Under the pieces are notes generated by a model that saw only the letters and a program-made list of their open reading frames with translations, did not search any database and was not told the origin of the DNA. Made by a program: the position numbers and the translations under genes. 64,000 nucleotides of DNA from Lysobacter changpingensis. GTDB taxonomy: Bacteria; Pseudomonadota; Gammaproteobacteria; Xanthomonadales; Xanthomonadaceae. Shown one piece after another: positions 1 to 11,345 of this stretch (the first letter of the stretch is position 1; the number at the start of each line of letters is the position of its first letter). The DNA lies in assembly GCF_017308985.1 (NCBI RefSeq), contig NZ_JADWPE010000003.1:992001-1056000 (forward strand). The letters run 5' to 3'.

Positions 1-737
1 CCGTCGGCGGGCGTGGTGGTGTCGAAGTGGCCGGCTTCGATTTCCTGCGCCGATTCGGCCAGGCGGCGGATCGGCCGCACCAGCAGACGCTGGATCAGCC
101 ATAGCGACAGCGCGCCGAACACCAGCAGGCCGGTGCCGAGCAGGCCGATCCAGATCACGTGCCGCTGGCCGAGCGTGTCCAGCCGCCCGCGCAGCGTGCC
201 GACCGCATCGTCCTGCAGGCGCCGCATCGCCTGCATGTCGTAACCGATGCGCACGCCGCCGACACGCTGCTGGCCGATCAGGATCGGCATCGAGACATCC
301 ATGACCTGGTCGTCGAACTGCGTGTGAAGCGCGCGCGATGCGATGACTTCGTCCGCCATCGCATCGTCCATGCGATGGCCGTACGGCGCGATGTCCTCGC
401 TGCCGTCGTGCACGACCTTGCCGTCGCGGTCGAACACGATGACGTAGCGCACGTCCGGCGCGGCCAGCGCGGAACGCGCGAGCGCGCCGACCGCGTCCAG
501 GTCGGAGTAATACAGCGGATTGGTCAGCGCGCTCGCGAGCTGCGCGACCGCGACCTCGCCATGGCGACGCAGGTTCTCGCCGATCATCGTGCGCATCGCC
601 TGCCGGCTGACGCCCTCGACCTCGCGGCGCATCTGTTCCTGCCGGTTGAGCAGCAGCGCGACCAGCGCGAACACGACCAGCAGCGCCACGCCCATCAGGA
701 CGAGGAAGCGCGCCTGCAGGCCCATGCGCAGTTTCAT
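1..737 (-). CDS. HAMP-domain membrane sensor protein, partial
   Basis: About 245 residues are visible and the C-terminal output domain lies beyond the window edge. An N-terminal membrane helix (residues about 8-28) precedes a periplasmic sensor region (about 29-180) that resembles a Cache-like fold. A second helix follows, then a HAMP linker that includes the stretch VRPIRRLAESAQEIEAG. The start codon overlaps the stop of the upstream PhnD-like gene (ATGA), so the two are translationally coupled. The missing output could be a histidine kinase, GGDEF or chemoreceptor domain. Coupling to a periplasmic binding protein suggests that the binding protein presents a ligand to this sensor (inference). 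Confidence 0.75.
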   Translation of the reverse strand, partial: MKLRMGLQARFLVLMGVALLVVFALVALLLNRQEQMRREVEGVSRQAMRTMIGENLRRHGEVAVAQLASALTNPLYYSDLDAVGALARSALAAPDVRYVIVFDRDGKVVHDGSEDIAPYGHRMDDAMADEVIASRALHTQFDDQVMDVSMPILIGQQRVGGVRIGYDMQAMRRLQDDAVGTLRGRLDTLGQRHVIWIGLLGTGLLVFGALSLWLIQRLLVRPIRRLAESAQEIEAGHFDTTTPAD

Positions 738-1663
738 TCGACCTCCGCGCGCACGCGGGCCACGCCGTCGGAGATGCGGTCGAGCGCCCTGCGCGATTCG
801 GCATCCACCGGCATGAAGCGCGTGGTGTTGAAAAAGCGCATCAGCGCGTCGCCGGCGTCCGGATCGCCCGCCGCGTCCAGCAGCACTTCGCGCAGGCGCG
901 CTTCCACGCGCGGATCGAGGCCGTCGCGCACCATCTCCACCGCGCGCGGGTAGTCGGCGGTCGCGCCGATCACGGTCAGGTCGTCGCGGAACGCGGGCGG
1001 CATGCGCTGCGGGTTCGCCCAGTCGAGATTGCTCATGACGCCGACGTCGGCCAGCCCCTTGTGCACCCAGGTCGAGATGTTCAGCTCCGACCAGGCGAAC
1101 AGGTAGCCGACCGCGTCGCGCTCGATGCGGTCTTCCGGGGAGAGCAGGATCTCCAGCGCGAAGCCGCGCCGCAGCAGTTCGGCCGCCGGTACGAAGTAGG
1201 CGCTGGTGGAACTGGGGCGCTGGAAGGCGATGCTGTGGCCGCGCAGGTCGTCCAGCGAGGACAGCCCGCTGTCGCGCCGCGCGAAGAAGATGCTGTGGTA
1301 GTGGCTGACGCCATCGCGTTCGGTCAGCGCCAGCGTCCGCGCGCCGCCGCGCTGGCGGAGGAGCATCGCGGTGCCGGTGGTTTCGGTCACCCAGTCGACC
1401 CGGCCGCGACGCAGATAACTGGCCATCTGCTGCGAGTCCTTGGCCATGAGGATGCGGCCCTCGCGGATGCCGACGTCGGCCAGGCGCGGCACCACGTAGT
1501 CCAGCAGCGGCTTGAGCTGCTCGTAGTGTTTCTTGGGATCGTCGCTGATGCGGCCGAGCACGAGCACGCCCGCGTCGTCGGCCGCCTTCGCCGGAAGCGC
1601 GACGGCGGCGGTGGCCAGCAAGCACAGGATCAGCAGGACGTTACGGCGCAGGCTGGCGATCAA
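734..1663 (-). CDS. PhnD-like periplasmic phosphate/phosphonate-type binding protein
   Basis: A protein of about 309 residues with a signal peptide (hydrophobic segment LLILCLLATAAVALP, cleavage after AKA). The body has the PhnD family pattern, including LKPLLDYVVPRLADVG near the N-terminus and the region around GRVDWVTETTGTAML. No ATG fits. The best start is TTG at 1663, which places the signal peptide correctly; the frame stays open further upstream. No ABC permease or ATPase is adjacent. Instead the next gene is a membrane sensor joined by a 4-bp overlap. The protein may therefore sense rather than transport; its ligand is unknown. Confidence 0.75.
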   Translation of the reverse strand: MIASLRRNVLLILCLLATAAVALPAKAADDAGVLVLGRISDDPKKHYEQLKPLLDYVVPRLADVGIREGRILMAKDSQQMASYLRRGRVDWVTETTGTAMLLRQRGGARTLALTERDGVSHYHSIFFARRDSGLSSLDDLRGHSIAFQRPSSTSAYFVPAAELLRRGFALEILLSPEDRIERDAVGYLFAWSELNISTWVHKGLADVGVMSNLDWANPQRMPPAFRDDLTVIGATADYPRAVEMVRDGLDPRVEARLREVLLDAAGDPDAGDALMRFFNTTRFMPVDAESRRALDRISDGVARVRAEVE

Positions 1664-1748
1664 GAACGACGATCCATCGGGATGCCGCCGGGCAGCGTAA
1701 TCGAAAGCCCGCCGGGCCGGAACGGCAAACCGACGGGCGTCACGCAGA

Positions 1749-2540
1749 TCAGCGTTTTGATCCGGCGAGCATCGCCATGCGCTGGGCGTCGGCGAGGATG
1801 CCGCGCAGGATCCGCACCTCGCGCGCGTCCAGCCCGGCGCGCAGGTAGAGCCGGCGCAGCTTGCGCATCGCCGATTCGGGCGCGCGGCCCTTGTGGAAAT
1901 CGATCGCGTCGAGCGTCTGCGCCAGTTGCGCGAAGAAGCCTTCCATCTCGGCGTGCGAGGCGGGCGGATCGCGGCGTTCGCCGGCTGCGTCCATGGCATC
2001 GCCCGACGACGCGTCCAGCAGCGCCAGGCGCAACTCGTAGCTGAGCACCTGCACGGCGGCGGCGAGGTTCAACGAGCTGTAGTCCGGGTTGGCCGGAATG
2101 TGCACCGACGCATGGCACAGCTGCAGCTCGTCGTTGGTCAGGCCGGTGCGCTCGCGGCCGAACACCAGCGCCACCTCGGCGCCGGCCGCGGCCTCGGTCA
2201 CGCTGCGGGCCGCCGCATCGCGGGGCAGCAGTTCCTCCAGCTGGACGCGCCGGCTGCGTGCCGTGCAGCCCAGGACCAGGCGGCAATCGGCGACGGCGTC
2301 GGCCAGCGTTTCGCAGATCAGGGCATCGCCCAGGACGTCGTCGGCGCCCGCGGCCAGGGCGTAGGACTCCTCGTTGGGGCGCCTTTCCGGCGCCACCAGG
2401 ACCAGGCGCGCCAAGCCCATGGTCTTCATGGCGCGGGCGGCCGAGCCCATGTTCCCCGGGTGCTGGGTGCCGACGAGGACGATGCGCAGGCGCTGCGCGG
2501 CCGGATGGGAAGGATTCACGGATCTGGATTCGGAACTCAT
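1749..2540 (-). CDS. trmJ: tRNA (cytidine/uridine-2'-O-)-methyltransferase TrmJ
   Basis: A SPOUT-family methyltransferase that 2'-O-methylates position 32 of tRNAs in the cytoplasm. The N-terminal motif [18 protein letters not shown], the middle motif [14 protein letters not shown] and the C-terminal knot element [14 protein letters not shown] are the TrmJ signatures. At 263 residues it has the usual length. The start MSSES at 2540 is preferred over an in-frame codon 9 bp upstream. It is divergent from suhB with about 100 bp between, the same pairing seen in E. coli. Confidence 0.93.
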   Translation of the reverse strand: MSSESRSVNPSHPAAQRLRIVLVGTQHPGNMGSAARAMKTMGLARLVLVAPERRPNEESYALAAGADDVLGDALICETLADAVADCRLVLGCTARSRRVQLEELLPRDAAARSVTEAAAGAEVALVFGRERTGLTNDELQLCHASVHIPANPDYSSLNLAAAVQVLSYELRLALLDASSGDAMDAAGERRDPPASHAEMEGFFAQLAQTLDAIDFHKGRAPESAMRKLRRLYLRAGLDAREVRILRGILADAQRMAMLAGSKR

Positions 2541-2643
2541 GGCGCGCAATGGTAAACTCCGCGCCCCGGCCGCAGCGCCGGTGCCGCTCTTTCACCCCCG
2601 CCAGTCCATCCTCTCCCCGTCCCCCGAACGAGGCCCTTCGCCC

Positions 2644-3468
2644 ATGCAGAAACCCGCCGTCACCCTCATGGTCAAGGCCGCCCGTGCCGCCGGCAACGTC
2701 CTGTTGCGCCACATGAACAAGCTCGACGCGCTGAACGTCGTCGAGAAGGACCGGATGGACTACGCCAGCGAAGTCGACGGCCTGGCGGAGAAGGAGATCA
2801 TCCGGGAATTCCGCCGCTCCACGCCCGACTACGCGATCCTCGGCGAGGAAAGCGGTTCGATCGGCCATAACCGCTTCACCTGGGTGATCGACCCGCTCGA
2901 CGGCACCAGCAACTACCTGCACGGCATTCCGCATTTCTGCGTGTCGATCGCGCTGGTGGAGAACGGCGAGCCGATCCACGCGGTGATCTTCGACCCGCTG
3001 CGCAACGACCTGTTCACCGCCAGCCGCGGCAGCGGCGCGACGCTCAACGAGCGCCGCATCCGCGTGACCGAGCGCAAGGACCTCAATGGCGCGATGGTGC
3101 TGACCGGCTTCCCGCCGCGCGAGCGCGCGCGCGTGTCCGCGCAGCTGAAGACCATCGACAACCTGCTGCTGGAGGCGGAGGACATCCGCCGCACGGGTTC
3201 GGCTGCGCTGGACCTGGCCTACGTCGCCTGCGGTCGCGCCGATGCGTATTTCGAAGCCGGCGTGAAGCCGTGGGACATCGCCGCCGGCGTGCTGCTGGTG
3301 CGTGAGGCCGGCGGCAAGGTCACCGACTTCCGCGGCCGGAGCACCGGCCCGATGGACAACCGCGGCCTGGCGACGCGCCAGATCGTCGCCGCGAACCTGA
3401 AGGTGTGCGACGCCCTGCAGCAGAAGATCGTCAACACGGGGTATGCGGCGGCGTTCGATCAGGCCTGA
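2644..3468 (+). CDS. suhB: Inositol-1-monophosphatase family protein SuhB
   Basis: A 274-residue Mg-dependent phosphatase of the IMPase family. SuhB also acts with the Nus factors in rRNA antitermination in E. coli. The metal-binding motifs are present: [20 protein letters not shown] and the C-terminal [17 protein letters not shown]. The ATG at 2644 follows a purine-poor leader, but it matches the usual family start (MQKPAVTLM). The gene ends just before a strong intrinsic terminator. Confidence 0.93.
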   Translation: MQKPAVTLMVKAARAAGNVLLRHMNKLDALNVVEKDRMDYASEVDGLAEKEIIREFRRSTPDYAILGEESGSIGHNRFTWVIDPLDGTSNYLHGIPHFCVSIALVENGEPIHAVIFDPLRNDLFTASRGSGATLNERRIRVTERKDLNGAMVLTGFPPRERARVSAQLKTIDNLLLEAEDIRRTGSAALDLAYVACGRADAYFEAGVKPWDIAAGVLLVREAGGKVTDFRGRSTGPMDNRGLATRQIVAANLKVCDALQQKIVNTGYAAAFDQA

Positions 3469-3500
3469 TCGCCGCGCGGTGTCGCATGCGTCACGGAGAA

Positions 3501-3524
3501 GCCGCGCGATGCGCGGCTTTTCTG
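3501..3524 (+). terminator. Intrinsic terminator of suhB
   Basis: Perfect 7-bp stem GCCGCGC/GCGCGGC with loop GAT, followed by a T-rich tail (TTTTCTGTTT), starting 32 bp after the suhB stop codon. Confidence 0.85.
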
Positions 3525-3578
3525 TTTCGTGCGGGGGGAATGGCCGCGTTGCGTCCTGCGACACCCGCGCCTTGCTGT

Positions 3579-3687
3579 TGTAGCGCGGGTAAGCGAAGCG
3601 TACCCGGGACGCGCGGCAGCCTCCCCGCGTGCGCTTCGCTTAACCGTCATCCCGGCGAAGGTGAAGTACTGCGCCGGAGACGGGATG
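3579..3687. repeat. Interspersed palindromic repeats (two families)
   Basis: From 3579 to 3612 lies a copy of the family-A repeat (GCGGGTAAGCGAAGCGTACCCG), an imperfect palindrome whose relatives occur near 12955-13041, 18081-18141 and 28888-28920. From about 3645 lies a degenerate family-B repeat beginning CGTCATCCCGGCGAAGG, with relatives near 17479, 30668, 33305 and 62121. The spacer lies between convergent gene ends. Confidence 0.7.
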
Positions 3688-3715
3688 CCCAATGCGAGGA
3701 GGCAGTGCGCACGCG

Positions 3716-4534
3716 TTACGGGGCGACCCGCACGCCACGAAGCCGGATTCCGTCCAGCCACTCCCGCACCCGCGCGATGACCCGATCGGCATGTTCCCGG
3801 TGCGGCACATGGCCGCAGCCCTCGAGCTTTTCGATCTCCGACGGCCCACCGCACAGCGCGACGATACGCTCCGGATGTCGCATCGAACCGAATTCGTCGC
3901 GATCCCCGCGCAATGCGAGCAGCGGGCAGCGCACGCGACGCAGTTCCCCGTCCAGCGTCCACGTCGCGAAGCCGGGGGCCAGCCACGTGTCCGTCCACGC
4001 ATGCAGCACCCACTCCGCCTTGTCGCCGTGGTAACGGCGCAGGCGTTCGATGCGCCCTGGCTGCGCGAAATCCGCCTTCGCCGCGACGATGCCCTGCACC
4101 GTGCGGTCCTCGACGAAGGCCTGCGCCGATTCGGTGACGACACCGTCGCAGTGCGAGGCATGCGCCGCCGCGCACGCCACGGCCATGCCGCCGCCGACGC
4201 TGTGGCCCAAGGCGATGAAGCGGTCGAGCCCCAGGCTCTCGCGCACGCGCGCGAAGGTGGTCGTCGCCTCGCGCGCGATGAAGTCGGCGGCGAGCGTTCC
4301 CGGATGCGGATCCGAACGCCCGAAACCGAGGCGGTCGTAGGCGATCACGCGCCGCCCCGTGGCATCGCACAGGCGTCGCGGGAAATCGCGCCAGGTCTCC
4401 ACGCAGCCCAGCGAATCGTGCAGCAGCACGATCGGCGGCCGCGCTTCGACGCTGCCCGTCTCGGGTTCCCATCCACGGCAGAAGACGCGGCCTTCGCCCG
4501 TGTCGATCAGGACGTCGCGGTGCGGTCCGCTCAC
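3716..4534 (-). CDS. Alpha/beta-hydrolase family protein
   Basis: A 272-residue cytoplasmic hydrolase starting at GTG. The oxyanion region is IVLLHDSLG, the nucleophile elbow is GHSVGGG, the acid is probably the first Asp of GDRDEFG, and the catalytic His is in GCGHVPH. No signal peptide is present. It follows an ABM-domain gene by 22 bp on the same strand and is probably co-transcribed with it. The substrate cannot be inferred; esterase or C-C hydrolase are both possible. Confidence 0.85.
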   Translation of the reverse strand: MSGPHRDVLIDTGEGRVFCRGWEPETGSVEARPPIVLLHDSLGCVETWRDFPRRLCDATGRRVIAYDRLGFGRSDPHPGTLAADFIAREATTTFARVRESLGLDRFIALGHSVGGGMAVACAAAHASHCDGVVTESAQAFVEDRTVQGIVAAKADFAQPGRIERLRRYHGDKAEWVLHAWTDTWLAPGFATWTLDGELRRVRCPLLALRGDRDEFGSMRHPERIVALCGGPSEIEKLEGCGHVPHREHADRVIARVREWLDGIRLRGVRVAP

Positions 4535-4556
4535 AGCGCTTCGTTCGCGTCGTGCG

Positions 4557-4883
4557 TCACGAGCGCGCGCCGAACCATTCGCCCAGCGGCACCAGCACCT
4601 GTGCCTCGCGCGGGCGTTGCAGCAGCGGCTCGATGAGCGCGTCGTACTGCACGCGATACGGCTTCATCTGGTTGCGCAGGAACGCCTCGACACCAGGCTC
4701 GGCCCAGCGCTCGTACAGCGTGAACTGGTTCGGGTCGGACGCATCGACGTGCAGGTGGCAGGAGACGAATTCAGGCTCCTTCGCCATGGCCTGCGCGATG
4801 TCGTCGAACGCGCGCCTCCATGCGTCCACGCATTCGGGCTTCACGTGCAGCTTCACGTAGAAGACGAGGTCGTCGTTGGCCAT
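4557..4883 (-). CDS. Antibiotic biosynthesis monooxygenase (ABM) domain protein
   Basis: A 108-residue single-domain protein of the dimeric ferredoxin-like ABM/YgiN type. Typical features are the VKLHVKPECVDAWRRAF start, CHLHVDASDPNQFTLYERW and the C-terminal strand. Family members act as quinol monooxygenases or as small-molecule binding dimers. It is the first gene of a probable two-gene operon with the alpha/beta-hydrolase downstream. Confidence 0.85.
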   Translation of the reverse strand: MANDDLVFYVKLHVKPECVDAWRRAFDDIAQAMAKEPEFVSCHLHVDASDPNQFTLYERWAEPGVEAFLRNQMKPYRVQYDALIEPLLQRPREAQVLVPLGEWFGARS

Positions 4884-4965
4884 GCGGGGGGCTCCGGTCG
4901 CGGGAATGGCCCGATTGTCCCGCAGCCGCGCTTTGCCTTTCCAGCCGGCTCCGGCACGCCAAAGA

Positions 4966-4990
4966 GAAAGGGCCGCGATGCGGCCCTTTC
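4966..4990 (-). terminator. Intrinsic terminator of the queA-secF operon
   Basis: Perfect 11-bp stem GAAAGGGCCGC/GCGGCCCTTTC with a 3-base loop, 25 bp beyond the secF stop. Read on the minus strand it continues into TCTCTTTGG. The A-rich other side could also stop plus-strand transcripts. Confidence 0.85.
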
Positions 4991-5014
4991 CAAAACCACG
5001 TTGCGATGGATCCG

Positions 5015-5989
5015 TTACGGCCGGCGCGCCAGCGCCGCCTCGTCCTTCGCCTTCGGCATGAGGTCCTGCTTGCTGACCTTGAACGGCCCCAGCGACAGCA
5101 TTGGCACCGCGACGAAGATCGAGGAGACCACCACGACCACCGCGCCGATCATGTGCGTCAGCGCCAGGCCTTCCATCGACGAACCGCCGTACAGGTACAG
5201 CGCGAACGCCGACAGGAAGAACATCACCGCCGTGATCACCGTTCGCGACAGCGTCTGGTTGATCGAACGGTTCAGCACTTCCATCGAGTCCACGCGCAGC
5301 GTGCGGAAGTTCTCGCGCACGCGGTCGAAGACCACGATGATGTCGTTGATCGCGAAGCCCATCACCGACAGCAGGCCGGCCAGCACGGTCAGGTCGAACT
5401 CGCGGCCGGTGCCGTAGACGTAGGCGGCGGTGACGATCAGGTCGAAGAACGCCGTCAGGCTCGCCACCACCGCGAACTTCCATTCGAAGCGGAACGCGAT
5501 GTAGATCAGGAAGCCGATCAGCATGAACAGCGTGGCGTAGATGCCGTCGCGCACCAGGTCGGCACCGACCTGCGGGCCGACGAACTCGCTGCGCAGCACG
5601 CGCGCCGGGTTCTCCGCGGTGGACACGGCCTTGACCACCTGGTTGGCGATCGAGTTGCTGCCGGTGGCGTTGTTGCTCTCGCCATGCGGCTGCAGGCGGA
5701 TCATCAGGCCGTTGCCGCCGCCGAAGGCCTGCACCTGGGCGTTATCGAAGCCGGCGGTGGCCAGCTGCTCGCGGACGCTGTCGACGTCGGCCGGACGCTC
5801 GAACGTGGTTTCCACCAGCGTGCCGCCGGTGAACTCCAGCGCGTAGGCCTCCTTGCGGAAGCCGAACGTGGCGATGATCACCAGCGATGCGACGAACAGC
5901 AGCACCGTGATCGCCATCGACACGTAGCGCGTACGCAGGAAGTCGATCCTGGTGTCGTTCGGGATGAGATGAAGCGGGAAAAGTTTCAT
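5015..5989 (-). CDS. secF: Protein translocase subunit SecF
   Basis: A 324-residue inner-membrane RND-type subunit that works with SecD to pull secreted proteins through SecYEG using the proton gradient. A membrane helix near residue 30 is followed by a periplasmic loop with FTGGTLVE. Further membrane segments carry the SecF core motifs VMGFAINDIIVVFDRVREN and NQTLSRTVITA. It lies 18 bp downstream of secD. Confidence 0.97.
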   Translation of the reverse strand: MKLFPLHLIPNDTRIDFLRTRYVSMAITVLLFVASLVIIATFGFRKEAYALEFTGGTLVETTFERPADVDSVREQLATAGFDNAQVQAFGGGNGLMIRLQPHGESNNATGSNSIANQVVKAVSTAENPARVLRSEFVGPQVGADLVRDGIYATLFMLIGFLIYIAFRFEWKFAVVASLTAFFDLIVTAAYVYGTGREFDLTVLAGLLSVMGFAINDIIVVFDRVRENFRTLRVDSMEVLNRSINQTLSRTVITAVMFFLSAFALYLYGGSSMEGLALTHMIGAVVVVVSSIFVAVPMLSLGPFKVSKQDLMPKAKDEAALARRP

Positions 5990-6007
5990 TGTTTCGTTCT
6001 CACCCGG

Positions 6008-7861
6008 TCAGATGGCCACGGACTTGAGCTTCTTGCGGTTGCCGTAGATCAGCTGCGCCAGCGCGCGCGACACGGTGATCGCGGTGAACATCGAGGCGAA
6101 GATGCCGATGATCATCGTCAGCGCGAAGCCCTTCAGCGGGCCGGTGCCGAACACGTACAGCGCCACGCCCACGATCAGGCCGGTGAGGTTGGCGTCCATG
6201 ATCGTGCCGCCCGCCTTCTCGTAACCGGCCGCGATCGCCGCCTTCGGCGGTACGCCGTGGCGCAGCTCTTCGCGGATTCGCTCGTTGATCAGCACGTTGG
6301 CGTCGACCGACAGGCCGACCGACAACGCCAGGCCGGCGAAGCCCGGCAGCGTCATCGTCGCGCCGAACATCGACATCACCGCCACCACGATCAGCAGGTT
6401 CATCAGCAGCGCGACCGAGGTGATCACGCCGAACATGCGGTAGTAGATGGTGAAGAAGGCCAGGGTGAACACGAACGCGTAGACGACCGCGGTGATGCCG
6501 CGCTCGACGTTCTCCGCGCCCAGGCTCGGGCCGATGATGCGCTCCTCGACGAAGTCCATCGGCGCGGCCAGCGAGCCGGCGCGCAGCAGCTTGGCGAGGT
6601 TGTCGGCTTCGGTCTTCTCCAGGCCCGTGGTCTGGAAGTTCTTGCCGAACACGCCGGCGATGCGCGTGGGCGACAGCGCTTCCTCGCGCACGCGCACGCC
6701 GCGCACTTCCTTGCCGTCGACCATGGTCACGGTGGGGATGCGCTCGATGTAGACCACCGACATCAGCTTGCCGACGTTCTCGCTGGTGAAGTCGAACATG
6801 CGCTGGCCCGCGATGCTGTTCAGCGTGATGTCCACCGCCGGCAGGCCGTTCTGGTCGACGCCGACCTTGGCGTTGACCATCTGGTCGCCGGAGGCCAGCA
6901 CGCGCTTGCTCAGCAGCACCGGGGCGCCGGTGTCGCGGATGGTGAACAGCTTGGCGCCCGGCGGCACGCGGCCGGTGGTCTTGGCGTCCATCGCGTCGCC
7001 ATCGACGACCGCGCGGAATTCCAGCGTCGCGGTGGCGCCGATCAGGCGCTTGGCCTCGGCGGTGTCCTGCACGCCGGGCAGCTGCACGACGATGCGGTCC
7101 TCGCCCTGGCGCTGGATGATCGGCTCGGCCACGCCCAGCTCGTTCACGCGGTTGCGCAGCGTGGTGATGTTCTGCTCGATCGCGCTGGAGGCGATCAGGC
7201 GCAGTTCGGCTTCCGGGATCGTCACCACCACCGTGTTGCCGCTGACGTCGTAGCTGAGCGTCGGCATCAGGCGGGCGAGTTCGTCGCGCGCGCGCCCGGC
7301 GGCGTCCGCACCGGCCTCGGCGGCCAGCGTGGCGACGATGGTGTTGTTCGGGCGACGCTCCACCGACTGGTAGGCGATGCGCGCGTCGCGCAGGCTGACG
7401 CGCATGTCCTCGGCGTAGGCGTCCATGCGCTTGTCCAGCGCGGCGCGCTGGTCGACCTGCATGACGAAGTGCACGCCGCCCTGCAGGTCCAGGCCCAGCA
7501 CCATCGGCTTGCCGCCGAGGTTGGCGAGCCAGTCCGGCACGGTCGAGGCCAGGTTCAGCGCGACGGTGTAGTTCTCGCCCAGCGTGGTGCGCAGGGCGTT
7601 GTTCGCCTTGCTCTGCTCGGCCAGCGAGGTCAGGCGCACCATCAGGTTGTCGCCCTCGATCTCCACCGAGCGCGGCGTGACGCCGGCCTTGGCCAGCTCG
7701 GCCTTGACGCGGCTGCGCAGGGCATCGTCGAGCTGGCCGCTACGGTTGGCCGTGATCTGTACGGAAGGATCCTTCTGGTAGGCGTTGGGCAGTGCATACA
7801 GCACGCTCAGGCCCAGGACGAGCAGGATCAGGAAATATTTCCACTTAGGAAATTCAAGCAT
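6008..7861 (-). CDS. secD: Protein translocase subunit SecD
   Basis: A 617-residue partner of SecF. It has an N-terminal membrane helix, a large periplasmic domain with LGLDLQGGVHFVMQVD, and five C-terminal membrane segments with the signature LSVGLSVDANVLINERIREE. Length and motif order match proteobacterial SecD. It is part of the conserved queA-tgt-yajC-secD-secF operon. Confidence 0.97.
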   Translation of the reverse strand: MLEFPKWKYFLILLVLGLSVLYALPNAYQKDPSVQITANRSGQLDDALRSRVKAELAKAGVTPRSVEIEGDNLMVRLTSLAEQSKANNALRTTLGENYTVALNLASTVPDWLANLGGKPMVLGLDLQGGVHFVMQVDQRAALDKRMDAYAEDMRVSLRDARIAYQSVERRPNNTIVATLAAEAGADAAGRARDELARLMPTLSYDVSGNTVVVTIPEAELRLIASSAIEQNITTLRNRVNELGVAEPIIQRQGEDRIVVQLPGVQDTAEAKRLIGATATLEFRAVVDGDAMDAKTTGRVPPGAKLFTIRDTGAPVLLSKRVLASGDQMVNAKVGVDQNGLPAVDITLNSIAGQRMFDFTSENVGKLMSVVYIERIPTVTMVDGKEVRGVRVREEALSPTRIAGVFGKNFQTTGLEKTEADNLAKLLRAGSLAAPMDFVEERIIGPSLGAENVERGITAVVYAFVFTLAFFTIYYRMFGVITSVALLMNLLIVVAVMSMFGATMTLPGFAGLALSVGLSVDANVLINERIREELRHGVPPKAAIAAGYEKAGGTIMDANLTGLIVGVALYVFGTGPLKGFALTMIIGIFASMFTAITVSRALAQLIYGNRKKLKSVAI

Positions 7862-7918
7862 CGCGGCATTCCGCGCGCGCCGGCCGGCGCACGCTCAGGT
7901 GGGATCGGGAAAGCGGCC

Positions 7919-8260
7919 TCAGGCCGACTTCAGGGTGCCCTTGGGCAGCACGTTGGCGATGGCGCCCTTCTGCACGCGGATGCGCACGTTGTCGGCGATC
8001 TCCACGGTGATGAAGTTCTCGCCGATGTCGCTGACCACGCCGGCGATGCCGCCGTTGGTGATCACTTCATCTCCCTTGGAGAGCTTCTCCAGCATCGCGC
8101 GGTGTTCCTTCTGGCGCTTCATCTGCGGGCGGATCATGAGGAAGTACATGACCGCGATCAGCAGGATCGGGAACAGCAGCGACATGCCGAAGCCACCGGC
8201 GCCGGGTTGCGGGGCGGCCTGCGCGTAGGCGGGGGAAATCACGAGGTCGAGCAGATTCAT
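7919..8260 (-). CDS. yajC: Preprotein translocase subunit YajC
   Basis: A 113-residue accessory component of the SecDF complex. One membrane helix (about residues 25-42, LLFPILLIAVMYFLMIRPQ) is followed by the conserved cytoplasmic segment KGDEVITNGGIAGVV. The start at 8260 gives the usual family length. Confidence 0.96.
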   Translation of the reverse strand: MNLLDLVISPAYAQAAPQPGAGGFGMSLLFPILLIAVMYFLMIRPQMKRQKEHRAMLEKLSKGDEVITNGGIAGVVSDIGENFITVEIADNVRIRVQKGAIANVLPKGTLKSA

Positions 8261-8385
8261 GACGGTCGTCCTGATCGAAAAATAGCGGGGGATTATGCCA
8301 CGGGGCGGCAGCCGGGCCCGGTCCGGCCGGCAGATCCGCCCCGTCCCCTGCCCTGCGCCGCTCCGCCCGGGCCCGGGCGGATCGC

Positions 8386-10604
<2,219 letters not shown>

Positions 10605-10682
10605 TGTAGAAGGAACCCTCAGCCGCCACGCTTCGCCTGTCCGGGCTGCAGGAGCGGATACCGCGGGCGCCGGCGTCGCCGC

Positions 10683-10719
10683 GCATCCCGACCCTCACCC
10701 CACTCCCGGTGGGAGAGGG
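10683..10719. repeat. Short interspersed palindrome
   Basis: CCCTCACCCC-ACTCCCGGTGGGAGAGGGG has inverted CTCCC/GGGAG arms. It resembles the dispersed repeat common in intergenic regions of Xanthomonadaceae. Only one copy was noticed here. Confidence 0.45.
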
Positions 10720-10787
10720 GCCAACGCCGCACGCCCTGCCCGGCTCACGACCGCCACGCCATTCCTGCACGAGCGCTCAACCGGCTC

Positions 10788-11219
10788 TCACCGCTCGAAC
10801 TTCGCCGAAAGAACAATCGCCGACGTCGTCCGCTCCACCCCGTCGATGGCGCCGATGCGGTCGGTCAGCTCGTCCATCGCCTCCACGGACGGCGCCACGC
10901 CCAGCGCCACCAGGTCGAACGGGCCGCTCACCGAATGCAGCGCCCGCACTTCCGGCATCGCGTGCAGCGCGGCGGCGACCGACGGCGCCCGCTTCGGCAG
11001 CACGGTGATCATGATGTGCGCGCGGATGTGCCCGCGTTCGGCGGCGTCGTGCACGCGCACCGTGTAGCCCTGGATGACGCCCTCGCGCTCCAGGCGCTCG
11101 ATCCGGCTGTGCACGGTGGTGCGCGACAGCTTCAGGCGTCGCGCGATGTCGGCGGTCGAGGCCCGGGCGTTCTCGCGCAGGACCGAGAGCAGCTGCTGGT
11201 CGGCGTCGGTGATCTTCAC
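10788..11219 (-). CDS. Lrp/AsnC-family transcriptional regulator
   Basis: A 143-residue regulator. The N-terminal winged HTH (residues about 4-60) includes LLSVLRENARASTADIARRL and SRTTVHSRIERLEREG. A C-terminal RAM ligand-binding domain (about 65-140) follows. It is divergent from the class III aminotransferase gene with 126 bp between, and it probably binds the palindrome in that gap and responds to an amino acid substrate or product (inference from arrangement). Confidence 0.92.
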   Translation of the reverse strand: MKITDADQQLLSVLRENARASTADIARRLKLSRTTVHSRIERLEREGVIQGYTVRVHDAAERGHIRAHIMITVLPKRAPSVAAALHAMPEVRALHSVSGPFDLVALGVAPSVEAMDELTDRIGAIDGVERTTSAIVLSAKFER

Positions 11220-11232
11220 ATTCCGCCCTCGG

Positions 11233-11268
11233 ATTTCGTCGAAACGACGAAATTATCCATAATTTCGT
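11233..11268. promoter_or_regulatory. Probable Lrp-type operator between divergent genes
   Basis: A perfect inverted repeat ATTTCGTCG-AAA-CGACGAAAT (11233-11253) is followed by a third TTTCGT half-site at 11263-11268, about 30 bp from the first. Arrays of half-sites with helical spacing are typical of Lrp/AsnC proteins. A GATAAT-like box near 11304 could serve as the aminotransferase -10 element. Confidence 0.65.
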
Positions 11269-11345
11269 ACAAATCCGCACTGTCGATCGACGAATTAATC
11301 CAGATAATGGACGGGTTGTCGCCAGATTCGACCCCGGAGGACCCC

